Positions 45,001-54,083 of a DNA stretch of 64,000 nt are shown here, in pieces (position 1 is the stretch's first letter; every line of letters starts with the position of its first letter). This DNA comes from CAZMPJ01 sp964568455. GTDB taxonomy: Bacteria > Margulisbacteria > WOR-1 > O2-12-FULL-45-9. A program made the position numbers and the translations under genes. The stretch covers positions 372,001-436,000 of the forward strand of contig CAZMPJ010000001.1 of the NCBI GenBank assembly GCA_964568455.1, in the 5' to 3' direction. The notes under the pieces are model-generated. The model had not been told where the DNA came from and ran no database searches. It saw nothing but the letters and a program-made list of their open reading frames with translations.

Positions 45001-48000
45001 ATGGCAATGAGATTGAAACCTTGCTTTTCAACGATGAAGTTTATCCGGATAACTATACTATAATTTATAATTTTGATGAGAACTCCGAAACCAGCCATAA
45101 CCGCTATATTAAAGTTGTGGCAGAAGATCAAGCTAAGAATATTGCAGAGAAAATCACGGAAACCTTTGCGCTTAATCCAAATCCGATTACAATATCTAAC
45201 CACCAGGTTTTTCCATCAACCTTTACTCCAAATGGTGATGGTCACAGCGACTTAACCAAAATGTCTTACACGCTTGATGGCGGAGTTATTGAATATAAAG
45301 TTACTATTGATATTTTAGGTCCAAGTGGGGTAACGGTTAAGCGTTTGATTGAAAAGGAAACCCAAACTCCAGGTACTTATTCTTTTTATTGGGATGGCAG
45401 CATGGATTTCGACTTAGAAACAAAAGATGGAGAGTATCAGTATTTAATAACTGTTGAAGATTTGGTAGGGACCCAAGTGCAGGCTTTTGGAAATATATTA
45501 TTGATTGCCACAAAACCAGAAGTTAATTTAAACATTAGTCCAGCTATTATTTCTCCTTATATTAATGTTGCCATGAGTTATTCCATTGATTATCCATCTC
45601 AATTCATAACCCAGGAAGCCCTGGTAAAAATAGAAGTGATTAACTCAAGCAATGAAGTTGTTTTTGAGAAGATGTTTAACCATACAGCTGGCATTTATGG
45701 TTATGAGTGGAATCCAATTACAGAAAGCTTCAATGTTAATAGTGGTCAATATTATGTAAAAATATCCGGGCAAGATGGTCTTGGGACCATGGCTGCGCCT
45801 GAAACCCTTGATTTATTGGTTGATAATGATAAACCGGTTGTGAAAGTTGAAGATATTAGCCCTAATCCTTTTTCGCCGGATGGTGACGGGCAAAATGAAG
45901 AAACTGCTATTGCTTATTCTCTTTCAGAGGATGCCGATGTTTCATTTCACATTAAAAAACAGAATCATGAATTGGTGAAAACTCTTGTTTCAGCTAAACG
46001 TGTTGAAGCTTCAGGCCTTACCACTTTTACATTGCCCACCATTGTTTGGGATGGAACCAATATATCTGGCGAAGTGATTTCTGATGATATTTATTTAATT
46101 CATGTGCAGGCTACTGATTTAGTTGGCAATACTGGTGAAGCTTTTGAATCTGTGACGATTGAGACGGTAATTGTTGAAACTCCTACACAAGAGGAAACAA
46201 CTCCAACTGCAGAAGTCGTTGTAGAAATACCTTCACTAGAAGTTAAAAATATTGATATTAATCCTCTTTATGTTAACAAAAACACAAAAGTATTCATTGA
46301 TTTCAGCCTTTCACAAATAGTTGATTCGATTCCTGTTATTTATATTGGGAATAACCTTGCTTCTTATGACTCATCCGAAAAAATAAACAACAGCCGTTAT
46401 GATTATCACTATTATTACATAGTAGGTGATGAACCTGATGGTACTTTGCCCATTTCTCTTGAGGTTGAATACAATGATTCTTTATTCATTTATTCGCTTG
46501 CCCCGAGCGAACTTGTAGCCGACTCCACCTCCCCGGAAGTAACCGTTACGTCCATTGATATCAGTCCAGCGCCAGAGGGTGAGGTAACCCTGGCTTTTAC
46601 TGTTTCAGAAGTGCTTAAATCAACACCAAAAGTTTATGTAACCCAAGCTTCAGCAGAAACCATCCTTGCCACGGTCAGCGACCAGTATACTGCTAAATTC
46701 GATATCATCTCTGGTTTTGATGGCCCTGTTTTAGTTACAATTGAAGCCACGGACTTAGCTAATAATAAATTAGTTCATTCTCTTTCTGATTTGCTTGTAG
46801 CCGACACCACACTTCCAACCATAACCAATCTTCTTTGCGAAACACCAAACTTAAGGAATGGAGTATATTACGCCAAACATAATGATGATGTGGATATTTA
46901 TTTTAATGTTTCTGAAGATCTTCCATTAAACCCAACTGTTAAAGTTAATGATGAGCCAGCAGAATATCATGAGTTGATTGATGATGAGTATCATTATAAA
47001 TATGTATTGGATAAAGATATGGTTGATGCTAATGAGAATAATGAGTATGCAATTATTTCTGTATCTGCTTTAGATTCAGCTGGCAATGAAGGAGCTTTGG
47101 AAACCACTGGTAATTTTATAATTGATATTGCTACTCCCGAGGTAATAAATATAGTTGATGAAAACAATGATGATTTAATTGCTAATCCGCATCATTTTGC
47201 TACTAATGCTGATCCTGGTGGGAGTATCCCGGTTCTTACTACTTTACATTATAAGTTATCTGAAGATTCAAAGTTAATTTTAGGCGTGCACAAAATTCCT
47301 AATGATCAAGTTTCTTATAAGAAAGAAGACTTTACCGATGATAATAAAGTAACAACTTTAATAGATGGTCAGTGGAAGCAGGGTGGTGTGGATCATGCTA
47401 TTCAATGGAATGGTATTTACAATCAAGACCAGTATGCTGAACCGGGGAAATACGCTTATATTGTCACTGCCCAGGATGCAGCTGGTAATGTTACCGAAAT
47501 AAAATATGGTGGTACTTTTTGGATTCAGGATAATGCTTTAAAAATTGTGCCTCCTGATCAGGAAATAGTTAATAATCCTGACCCATTAATAATTTCTCCT
47601 TTTGGCAATAGCGAAGATGGCTCAAATTATAAAAGAGCCAAGCTATATTTTAAGATAAACATTGGTATTACTCCTTCTGCTATTTATCCTTCTGAATGGA
47701 TCAAGGCAATGGATTTGGATATTGATTGGGATAAATATGTGGGCAGTATGAAGAAGGTGGGAACTTATCAGGTTAAAGTTTATGATGCAGATGACCAGTT
47801 AGTCTGGAGCTCTCCAGTTGAAGAAGCCTTGTCTGCAAAAGATATTTATGTTGATTGGCCAGGGGTTGAAACCAATGGTAATTACAAGCTGGTGGTTGAG
47901 GTAAAAGATTTCCGTGGGCAAGTTGCTAATATAAACGAGCTGGGAGACAAATGGGTGGCGATTGATAATACTGTGCCGCAAATTACTGCTTTTTCAGCTT

Positions 48001-50639
48001 CACCAGCTTATTTTGCACCTGGGAGTTTAAATTCTTCCCAAAAAACAACTACTGTTAGTTATCAGATTTCTGATAATTCTGGTAAAGCTAAAGTGAATAT
48101 AAAAGCTTATCAGGGTGATGTGCAAAAAGCAGTCATTCTTAATGATACTGAAAAGGAAAGTGGCAGTTATTCTTTTACTTGGGACGGTAGTAATTTAGTT
48201 GATGGCCAATACGCCTTGAAAATATTCTTAACTGATGATGCTGGTAATAGTGCGATAATTAAGTCTCAGAATGTAGTTATTGATAAAATAGCGCCTTCTG
48301 CCGATATCACTATTAACAATGGTAATCCAACTTATACTCTTTCTTCCAGTGTAAATATTTACTGGTCAGCAACAGATACTGGTTCTGGTATTGATAAGGT
48401 TTGTCTTTCTAATGGTTCTGCTGCGAGCAATTGGAGCAGTTATCTCAACCCGCAAGCCTGGACATTGCCGGGCAATGATGGAAGTAAAACAATTTATGTA
48501 AGAGTTATGGATAAGGCTGGAAATTATTCTGATGACTTTGATACGATAACCTTAGACCTTAATGATCCATATTTTACTTCCGGCCCAACTATTACTAGTG
48601 GGCATTTCAATAATACTTGGTCAACCAATAAAAATGTGTCCATGTCTTTTGGTTCAAGCGATGGAAGCGGTTCAGGAATTAATCATTATGGAGTTATTGT
48701 TGATGGTATAGAAACCAATTTAAACAAAAGCACTACTTGGTCAACGCAATTTAGTGATGGATCGCACACAGCGCAATTTAAAATATATGATAATGCAGGT
48801 AGAACAAAAACTTCGTCAGCTACTACTTTTAAAATTGACACAACCGCTCCGAACGCTCCAGATTTATCTGTTTCCCATACACCAGTAAATACTTGGTCAA
48901 ATCATAATTCGCCTTACATAAGTTGGGCTAATCCTGGGGACAATGGTGGAAGCGGAGTGGATCATTATGTGGGATATATAAATGGTGTTTCGCAAGGTAA
49001 TGTGCTTTCACCTTGGCATCCAACACTTTCCGATGGTGAGCGTACTATTTATATTAAAGCCGTTGATGTGATGGGATATAGCAAGGATTCAAATAGTAAA
49101 GTGTTTAAAATAGATACGGTTAAGCCTGATATGGTATTTAATTCTGTTAGTCCTAATCCTTTTAATCAATTATATGAAACAGCTGAATTAAAATGGACTA
49201 TAACCGATAATTATTCTCCTACTGTGAAATATAAAGCTTCTATCTGCAAAGGTGATTGGGTTACAGTAAGAACAATTCATACATTAGAAGATGGTTATGT
49301 TGAAATTGGTCAGAAAACCTATATCTGGGATGGTAAAAATGATAGCGGTGACTATGTTAATGAAGGTAATTATTTATTTGTAGTAGAACCTTATGATGAA
49401 GCTAGTAATGGCAATGTTGATTACGCTGTTAGTGTTATGGCAGAAGATGATAAAAATTTAGTTAAAGAACAACAAGGTTATTTTAGTCCTTATATTGAAT
49501 GGGGTGCGGCAAATGTAATTCATGCTTATTGGTACAAAGAGGTTCCTGGTGACATTCATATGTTTGGTAGAGAAAGCAATAATAATGGAATGGCATGGGG
49601 AGTAAAATGGGGTCCAGAAACAGGAATTGACAATGTTTTAGAAGGGCAAGATATAGTGAAAGGTAATAACTATTGGCATAGGGTATATGTTCAGAATAAT
49701 GAAATCTATTATCAGAGATGGCAATATGAAATGGAAGGGTTGATTGGTACAGCAAAATTAACAATTGATAATATGTCTGATAATGACCCTTGTATAATTG
49801 CTGATGAAAATGATAATGCTTATGTTATTTGGAAAGGTGTTTATGTTGATTATTGGAACGCTTATTTTCAAAAAATACCATTTGATTTTGCTCCAGTTAA
49901 GGGAACTGTAACCGAAAATCCTTCTGGTTCTCAAGCTTTTAATGTTATTGATACAGGAATATATATTACCCAATCGCTCACTCTCGAAACCCCAACTCTC
50001 ATTTCTCCCAATGACACAGCTGATGTAACTTCAATCCGACCAACTTTTGAGTGGAAACATGTCAAGGGTAATGCGCAGGAATACAGGATTGATTTGGCAA
50101 AAAATGATAATTTTACTATTTTATCCCAGAACTTCTTAAAATCAGCTAATACTGGGTCTGTTGATAAAGATGATTCTAGTTTGTTTTATTACACTTATGC
50201 TATCCATGAATTTGATCCAGGCTTGGATAAGGATACTTATTACTGGAAAGTTACGGCTTTTACAACTAATGAATCATCTACTTCTGAAGTTAGATCGTTT
50301 ACTCTTGCCCCATCAATTACTTTAACTGGAGTAACAAATTATCCAAACCCGTTTAATCCAAATCGTGAAGTTACTAAAATTCGTTACCGTTTAGGTGCCG
50401 ACACTGATTCGGTTACGATTCGTATTTACGATATAACAGGCAGACTTGTAAAAGAAATTACCAACTGCCCAACAGATGGTGAGGGTGCCAGTGTTTGGAG
50501 TAAGTACAATGATGTTGATTGGGATGGCAGAAATGACCGAGGCGATCTGGTGCTTAATGGAATTTATCCATTTGAAATCCTCGCAACTTTAAATGGCCAA
50601 ACCCTATCTGTGCGAGGAAAGGTCGCGGTGCTCAAATGA
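42069..50639 (+). CDS. Giant secreted Ig-repeat protein with NHL propeller and sorting-like C-terminus
   Basis: Protein of 2856 residues, by far the largest in the window. The signal peptide is RKVAFIFLIAIFLPLSITA. NHL blades lie at about 60-280 (IFVADTGNQKI, IYIADDVDNAI, IYVADTGNNRI). A long array of FlgD-like or bacterial Ig domains follows, with the recurrent motif SPNGDGxxD (near 293, 403, 510, 616, 713, 1047, 1265 and others) and WDGR/WDG-x-N at unit ends. Other Ig-like units occur to about 2350. The last 100 residues (NYPNPFNPNREVTKIRYRL ... GIYPFEI) form a classic type A sorting-like domain. Probably a long surface fibre or adhesin. A PorV-like gene follows with an ATGA overlap, recalling adhesin-transporter pairs. 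Confidence 0.82.
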   Translation: MRKVAFIFLIAIFLPLSITASMVKVTTSSKGIYRLEKNVLKVDSQGKILASSDSAIKFNNPQAITTDDNGDIFVADTGNQKIMQFYDAGDKIDYIKTLSKPANKWHPSDLFLAENNDLYVNDPINNKIWVYTGNNKYSEIKMSSNKVSVFSGSSKVVHKVHGIDVDQAGNIYIADDVDNAIKKYSSNGTLLMDFGIKGRGKVNFLYPKDIAVDPNNSIYVADTGNNRIQKLDQDGKFVTYYGADALGEGSIDSPKNLSVSSDGNLYVISNQGDIVVYSIAVKFKDVEETSKRISPNGDGSKDSYILQFGLDESAYIDADIKNATQTMLISTLIDNKKYNPGNYQVVWNGRDKEDEIVNDGDYLLDLKAVSLDGKKESFPAEFVISVDNTKPAAIKYELSNLLISPDNNGINDNLEINYQVSEDSLVLITIVTGESEEIVGQLPTIKVSKEVEYINFWPDKGETAFLPDGYYNCKLILEDEAGNKNQYYKQFYLDLTPPQFNNVILDNEYFSPNADNVKDTIIVSFEVSEAITYISAEVVDLDSNEIIKSLPVYIKDNYYKVLWGGYDENDKIIKDGQYLINIFAQDLAGNIGYANQEVMIDTIPPTLSSAANLYAFSPNGDGKYDSITYEMQMNEKGELHFNFGALLDDTVSAEADKNYNYELAQDKFESKLTDGLYNVTIYAVDRAGNVSPNSSYKVYVDTKASEIQSFSADPNPFTPNDDGVKDKTIFAYALSEPVYARLKIFREDGALFKQYENPTENFIYPTTSEVVSGQLSVGSYQWDGRGSKNELMGGLYSYYITVEDWVGNIATSEVKTITIDKSPSLVPFAFAEPDPFSPINENNNYTEIKYYLSRDNLEVSIDILGEGSKSIRNLINEQIQNKGEQTVRWYGDFMADYDGPKAVKNQYRVGDGSYEFMVYAIDPEGGNPAVVTNTVLVDNTPPSIVAKPLSVDYQQNRAVLEYNIPEKAKVSVKVYDLDGNEIETLLFNDEVYPDNYTIIYNFDENSETSHNRYIKVVAEDQAKNIAEKITETFALNPNPITISNHQVFPSTFTPNGDGHSDLTKMSYTLDGGVIEYKVTIDILGPSGVTVKRLIEKETQTPGTYSFYWDGSMDFDLETKDGEYQYLITVEDLVGTQVQAFGNILLIATKPEVNLNISPAIISPYINVAMSYSIDYPSQFITQEALVKIEVINSSNEVVFEKMFNHTAGIYGYEWNPITESFNVNSGQYYVKISGQDGLGTMAAPETLDLLVDNDKPVVKVEDISPNPFSPDGDGQNEETAIAYSLSEDADVSFHIKKQNHELVKTLVSAKRVEASGLTTFTLPTIVWDGTNISGEVISDDIYLIHVQATDLVGNTGEAFESVTIETVIVETPTQEETTPTAEVVVEIPSLEVKNIDINPLYVNKNTKVFIDFSLSQIVDSIPVIYIGNNLASYDSSEKINNSRYDYHYYYIVGDEPDGTLPISLEVEYNDSLFIYSLAPSELVADSTSPEVTVTSIDISPAPEGEVTLAFTVSEVLKSTPKVYVTQASAETILATVSDQYTAKFDIISGFDGPVLVTIEATDLANNKLVHSLSDLLVADTTLPTITNLLCETPNLRNGVYYAKHNDDVDIYFNVSEDLPLNPTVKVNDEPAEYHELIDDEYHYKYVLDKDMVDANENNEYAIISVSALDSAGNEGALETTGNFIIDIATPEVINIVDENNDDLIANPHHFATNADPGGSIPVLTTLHYKLSEDSKLILGVHKIPNDQVSYKKEDFTDDNKVTTLIDGQWKQGGVDHAIQWNGIYNQDQYAEPGKYAYIVTAQDAAGNVTEIKYGGTFWIQDNALKIVPPDQEIVNNPDPLIISPFGNSEDGSNYKRAKLYFKINIGITPSAIYPSEWIKAMDLDIDWDKYVGSMKKVGTYQVKVYDADDQLVWSSPVEEALSAKDIYVDWPGVETNGNYKLVVEVKDFRGQVANINELGDKWVAIDNTVPQITAFSASPAYFAPGSLNSSQKTTTVSYQISDNSGKAKVNIKAYQGDVQKAVILNDTEKESGSYSFTWDGSNLVDGQYALKIFLTDDAGNSAIIKSQNVVIDKIAPSADITINNGNPTYTLSSSVNIYWSATDTGSGIDKVCLSNGSAASNWSSYLNPQAWTLPGNDGSKTIYVRVMDKAGNYSDDFDTITLDLNDPYFTSGPTITSGHFNNTWSTNKNVSMSFGSSDGSGSGINHYGVIVDGIETNLNKSTTWSTQFSDGSHTAQFKIYDNAGRTKTSSATTFKIDTTAPNAPDLSVSHTPVNTWSNHNSPYISWANPGDNGGSGVDHYVGYINGVSQGNVLSPWHPTLSDGERTIYIKAVDVMGYSKDSNSKVFKIDTVKPDMVFNSVSPNPFNQLYETAELKWTITDNYSPTVKYKASICKGDWVTVRTIHTLEDGYVEIGQKTYIWDGKNDSGDYVNEGNYLFVVEPYDEASNGNVDYAVSVMAEDDKNLVKEQQGYFSPYIEWGAANVIHAYWYKEVPGDIHMFGRESNNNGMAWGVKWGPETGIDNVLEGQDIVKGNNYWHRVYVQNNEIYYQRWQYEMEGLIGTAKLTIDNMSDNDPCIIADENDNAYVIWKGVYVDYWNAYFQKIPFDFAPVKGTVTENPSGSQAFNVIDTGIYITQSLTLETPTLISPNDTADVTSIRPTFEWKHVKGNAQEYRIDLAKNDNFTILSQNFLKSANTGSVDKDDSSLFYYTYAIHEFDPGLDKDTYYWKVTAFTTNESSTSEVRSFTLAPSITLTGVTNYPNPFNPNREVTKIRYRLGADTDSVTIRIYDITGRLVKEITNCPTDGEGASVWSKYNDVDWDGRNDRGDLVLNGIYPFEILATLNGQTLSVRGKVAVLK

Positions 50640-51565
50640 TTAAACGATTTGTCATTTGGATTTTATTTGGATTTTGGATTTTGTCATTTGGCTTTGCCGC
50701 TTTTGCCGATGGCCAAGCCGGTCTCGACATAGCCGTCCTCAACGTTGGAGTAGGAGCTCGTCCTCTTGGTATGGGTGGTTGTTTTGTTGCGGTTGCAGAC
50801 AATGCCGATGCTCCTTATTGGAATCCGGCTGGTCTTGGTTTCATAACTGATAATGAAATCACTAGCATGCAGACCAAGCTCTCAACTGATGCGGATCATT
50901 ATTATTTGAGTTATGTAAAACCTCTTCTTGGCGGCACCCTTGGCGTTTCCTGGGTGCAGATTGGTATGGGGAATATTGTTACCACTTCTTCTGAAGTTGA
51001 CAATAACAATGAAGTAGTTGATCTTAGCTCGTTCAGCTATTTTTCCAATGCTTATTTGTTTTCTTACGGTAAAAAGGTTAATGACAATCTTTCTTTAGGC
51101 TTAACCACAAAATATCTGACTTCAGATATGTATACTGTTGCTGGCGGACAGGCTAGCGGATATAGTGTTACTCCAGCAATTTTAGCTAAGCGAAAAATTA
51201 AAGATGCTGAAATTAGAGTAGGGGCGAGGGTTGATGATATGGTGAATGCCCAAACCTGGGGAACGGGTGCTTCAGAAACCTCACCACCCAAACTCTGCCT
51301 TGGCTTTGCTTATGCTAAAAGTAATCCTGGCTTGTTTGCAGTCGATCTCGTTCAAACCTTAAGATCGGGTTATAGCGCGGCATTAGCGTTGGGTTATGAG
51401 TATGTGCAAGAGGGATTATCTATGAGATTGGGATATGCTGGTAACGGCCTATCTGCTGGTGCTGGTTTTGAGTCAGAAATCGCGAGAGTTGATTATGCTT
51501 TTGTTTCCCAAATGTCACTTTCCACCTCCAACGTTCATCGCATTTCGCTATCAGGCAAATGGTAG
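50636..51565 (+). CDS. PorV/UPF0164-family outer-membrane protein (no SLH)
   Basis: Protein of 309 residues: the barrel only, without SLH domains. Family motifs are LNVGVGARPLGMGGCFVAVA and WNPAGLGF. It ends in SGKW, with a terminal aromatic as in many outer-membrane barrels. The start is fixed by the ATGA overlap with the giant gene. The signal peptide (KRFVIWILFGFWILSFGFAAFA) is encoded by DNA that looks like a repeat arm (TTTGTCATTTGGATTTTATT and similar). In type IX systems PorV carries cargo with C-terminal sorting domains; here it could serve the upstream giant protein, by inference. Confidence 0.85.
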   Translation: MIKRFVIWILFGFWILSFGFAAFADGQAGLDIAVLNVGVGARPLGMGGCFVAVADNADAPYWNPAGLGFITDNEITSMQTKLSTDADHYYLSYVKPLLGGTLGVSWVQIGMGNIVTTSSEVDNNNEVVDLSSFSYFSNAYLFSYGKKVNDNLSLGLTTKYLTSDMYTVAGGQASGYSVTPAILAKRKIKDAEIRVGARVDDMVNAQTWGTGASETSPPKLCLGFAYAKSNPGLFAVDLVQTLRSGYSAALALGYEYVQEGLSMRLGYAGNGLSAGAGFESEIARVDYAFVSQMSLSTSNVHRISLSGKW

Positions 51566-51571
51566 TATAAT
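51563..51571 (+). promoter_or_regulatory. recG promoter -10 element TAGTATAAT
   Basis: TATAAT (51566-51571) overlaps the stop codon region of the upstream gene. Six bases later comes the GTG start of recG, so the expected transcription start is the start codon itself. The -35 is weak. Confidence 0.5.
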
Positions 51572-51577
51572 GTTTTC

Positions 51578-53572
51578 GTGGTAAAAGATAAGTTAAAAAC
51601 TCCTATTCAATACTTAAAAGGGGTAGGCCCCAAGTTAGCCAAGGTGATGAAAAAGGTGGGGGTTGAGACCATTGAAGATTTGATTTTTTACTTTCCTCGT
51701 GAATATGAGGATCGCACAAAATTAAAGAAAATTGCAGAACTTCAATCGTCACCATTTGAGATCATCAATGCTACTGTTGAAAGGGTAAATCATAATTTTA
51801 CTCGCAATCGCTATTCTGTTCTAAAGGTCAAACTCTCAGACAAAACTGGAACCATTAATGCCGTGTGGTTTAATCAACCCTTTTTAATGAAACTTTTTCG
51901 ACCAGGGATGAAAATTTTTGTTTCAGGACGAATAGAACAATCAGAATTTGATGGAGATCTACAGCTAAGTGTACGTGAATTTGAAGTGGATACTGGTGAA
52001 AACTTAAAATTTATCCCTCGCTATAACCTTACGAAAGGGCTTTATCCTAAAAAGATAAAAAGCATGATCCAAACCGCTTTGCTTAATTATTTAGAACAGA
52101 TTCAGAATATCCTTCCCCCAGCATTAATTAAAAAGTATAAATTAATGGAACCCCAAAAAGCCATTAACATATTGCATTTTCCCGAAGATTTAACTCAAAT
52201 AGAAGAAGCCCATCGCAGATTTGCGTTTGAGGACTTTTTTATCTTCCAACTGGGTATTGAACTGCGTAAAAAGAAAATAAAAAAGACCAAAGGTATTAGT
52301 TTTGAGCTTGAACACTCTAAACTTGATCTTTTCTTGAATTCCTTGCCTTTTAACTTAACCAAAGCACAAGAAAAAGTGGTGGCTGAAATTGTAACAGATA
52401 TGAAAAACCCACACCCGATGAATCGTTTGCTTCAGGGTGATGTTGGCTCTGGAAAAACCATTGTGGCTACTATTGCAGCTTTAAATGCTATTCATAATGG
52501 TTATCAGGTCGCTATTATGGCTCCGACCGAGATTTTGGCGGTCCAGCATTACGATAAAATTTCCGCTTTGTTAAAAAAACAAAAGATTAAAGTTGGCTTG
52601 AGAACTCGAGCTGTTAAACACATTGGGGCAGATCTATTTATTGGTACTCATGCTTTGATTCAAGAAGAAATGAAGTTTGATAAATTAGGTTTGATTATTA
52701 TTGATGAACAACACCGCTTTGGAGTTTTGCAGCGAGCCGAGCTGGTTAAAAAAGGCCTGACCCCTGATGTTTTGGTTATGACTGCAACACCGATTCCTCG
52801 CTCATTATCTTTAACTTTATACGGTGAGTTGGAAAAATCAATTATTGACGAGCTGCCGCCGGGAAGGACACCGGTAGAAACCCTTTTTGTTCCAGAAAGC
52901 AAAAGAAAAAGCAGTTATGAATTTATGCGTAAAAAAATCAAAGAAGGCCGTCAACTGTTTGTAGTTTGTCCTTTAATCGAAGAGTCTGAAAAGGTTGATT
53001 TAAAAGCGGCTAAGGAAACTGCGGATAAGCTACAAGAGCAGGTTTTTCCCGAATTTAAGGTAGAACTTATGCACGGTCGAATGAAAGCTAAAGAAAAAGA
53101 CAAAATTATGAATGATTTTAAAAATAACAAAATCCAAATCCTGGTTTCAACTACAGTGATTGAAGTGGGCATTGATATTCCCAATGCAACTATTATGGTT
53201 ATCGAGCATGCTGAACGGTTTGGTTTATCCCAATTGCACCAACTGAGGGGAAGGATAGGTCGGGGTCAGGAAAAGTCATATTGTTTCTTAATGGCCAACC
53301 CTAAAAGTGATGATTCAAGAGCTCGAATTAAAGCTATGTTGGACACGGCCGATGGCTTTAAAATTGCTGAAATGGACTTAAAAATTAGAGGTCCAGGTGA
53401 TGTTTGTGGGGTACGTCAAAGCGGTTTGCCTAATTTTAGAGTGGCTGATATAATTAAAGACGAAAAAATTCTCCTAGAAGCTCGTAAAGCAGCCCTAGAA
53501 CTAATTGAAAGCGATTATAATCATGCGGATAATATCTGGCAAAGCCAAAGGCAGAAAATTAAAAGCTCCTAA
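51578..53572 (+). CDS. recG: ATP-dependent DNA helicase RecG
   Basis: Helicase of 664 residues that remodels stalled replication forks and Holliday junctions. The N-terminal wedge/OB domain opens with TPIQYLKGVGPKLAKVMKK. Walker A is GDVGSGKT (near 288), the DEAH-type box is DEQHRFGV (near 376), and MTATPIPRSLSLT and the C-terminal QLHQLRGRIGRG are helicase motifs. The GTG start lies on the predicted transcription start. The gene overlaps rsmD. Confidence 0.97.
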   Translation: MVKDKLKTPIQYLKGVGPKLAKVMKKVGVETIEDLIFYFPREYEDRTKLKKIAELQSSPFEIINATVERVNHNFTRNRYSVLKVKLSDKTGTINAVWFNQPFLMKLFRPGMKIFVSGRIEQSEFDGDLQLSVREFEVDTGENLKFIPRYNLTKGLYPKKIKSMIQTALLNYLEQIQNILPPALIKKYKLMEPQKAINILHFPEDLTQIEEAHRRFAFEDFFIFQLGIELRKKKIKKTKGISFELEHSKLDLFLNSLPFNLTKAQEKVVAEIVTDMKNPHPMNRLLQGDVGSGKTIVATIAALNAIHNGYQVAIMAPTEILAVQHYDKISALLKKQKIKVGLRTRAVKHIGADLFIGTHALIQEEMKFDKLGLIIIDEQHRFGVLQRAELVKKGLTPDVLVMTATPIPRSLSLTLYGELEKSIIDELPPGRTPVETLFVPESKRKSSYEFMRKKIKEGRQLFVVCPLIEESEKVDLKAAKETADKLQEQVFPEFKVELMHGRMKAKEKDKIMNDFKNNKIQILVSTTVIEVGIDIPNATIMVIEHAERFGLSQLHQLRGRIGRGQEKSYCFLMANPKSDDSRARIKAMLDTADGFKIAEMDLKIRGPGDVCGVRQSGLPNFRVADIIKDEKILLEARKAALELIESDYNHADNIWQSQRQKIKSS

Positions 53573-54083
53573 CAATAGCATCCGTCCGCTTTCGGATCGA
53601 GCTAGAGAAGCTTTATTCAATATTTTACAGAACAAGATTGCTGATTCATACTTTCTAGACCTTTTTGCCGGAACCGGGGCAGTGGGCATTGAAGCGCTTT
53701 CGCGCGGGGCAACTCGTTCCATTTTTGCTGAATTAGACAAGAAAACTGTACGGTTTCTTAAAGAGAACCTTGAAAATTGTCAGGTTTCTGATCAGGCGGA
53801 GGTTTATGCTTTAGATGTGATAAAAGCGCTTAAAATACTTAAGAAAAAAGAGGCAAAATTTGATATAATATTTATTGGTGCTCCCTATGATAATCCTATT
53901 TTAAAAAAGGTTTTACAGGAATTGTCAGATGGTAGTTTACTGAAGGAAAAAGGAATAGTAATAGCAGAGCACCGCAAGCAACATCAGGTTGAAGCAACAT
54001 ACGAAAAGCTTCAGAAATTCAGAGAAACAAATTATGGGGAGACGGAGTTAACTTTTTATGAACATAGCAGTGTATCCGGGTAG
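53523..54083 (+). CDS. rsmD: 16S rRNA m2G966 methyltransferase RsmD-like, altered motif IV
   Basis: Protein of 186 residues; I chose ATG 53523 since MRIISGKAKGRKLKAP is the usual RsmD start. The SAM site DLFAGTGAVGIEALSRGA and RPLSDRAREALFNIL are intact. The catalytic motif IV, normally DPPY, reads GAPY (FIGAPYDNP) from clean codons. That Asp normally contacts the target amino group, so activity may be changed or lost. It sits between recG and coaD; the rsmD-coaD order is standard and the two overlap by 26 bases. Confidence 0.88.
   Translation: MRIISGKAKGRKLKAPNNSIRPLSDRAREALFNILQNKIADSYFLDLFAGTGAVGIEALSRGATRSIFAELDKKTVRFLKENLENCQVSDQAEVYALDVIKALKILKKKEAKFDIIFIGAPYDNPILKKVLQELSDGSLLKEKGIVIAEHRKQHQVEATYEKLQKFRETNYGETELTFYEHSSVSG

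Noticed and set aside
42069..50639. Giant frame as an assembly fusion of several genes
   Set aside because: The domain order is coherent from signal peptide to C-terminal sorting domain, with no internal start signals or frame breaks.
53511..53523. TATAAT directly before rsmD as a promoter
   Set aside because: It is one base from the ATG, so transcription would start inside the gene; rsmD overlaps recG and is more likely read from its transcript.
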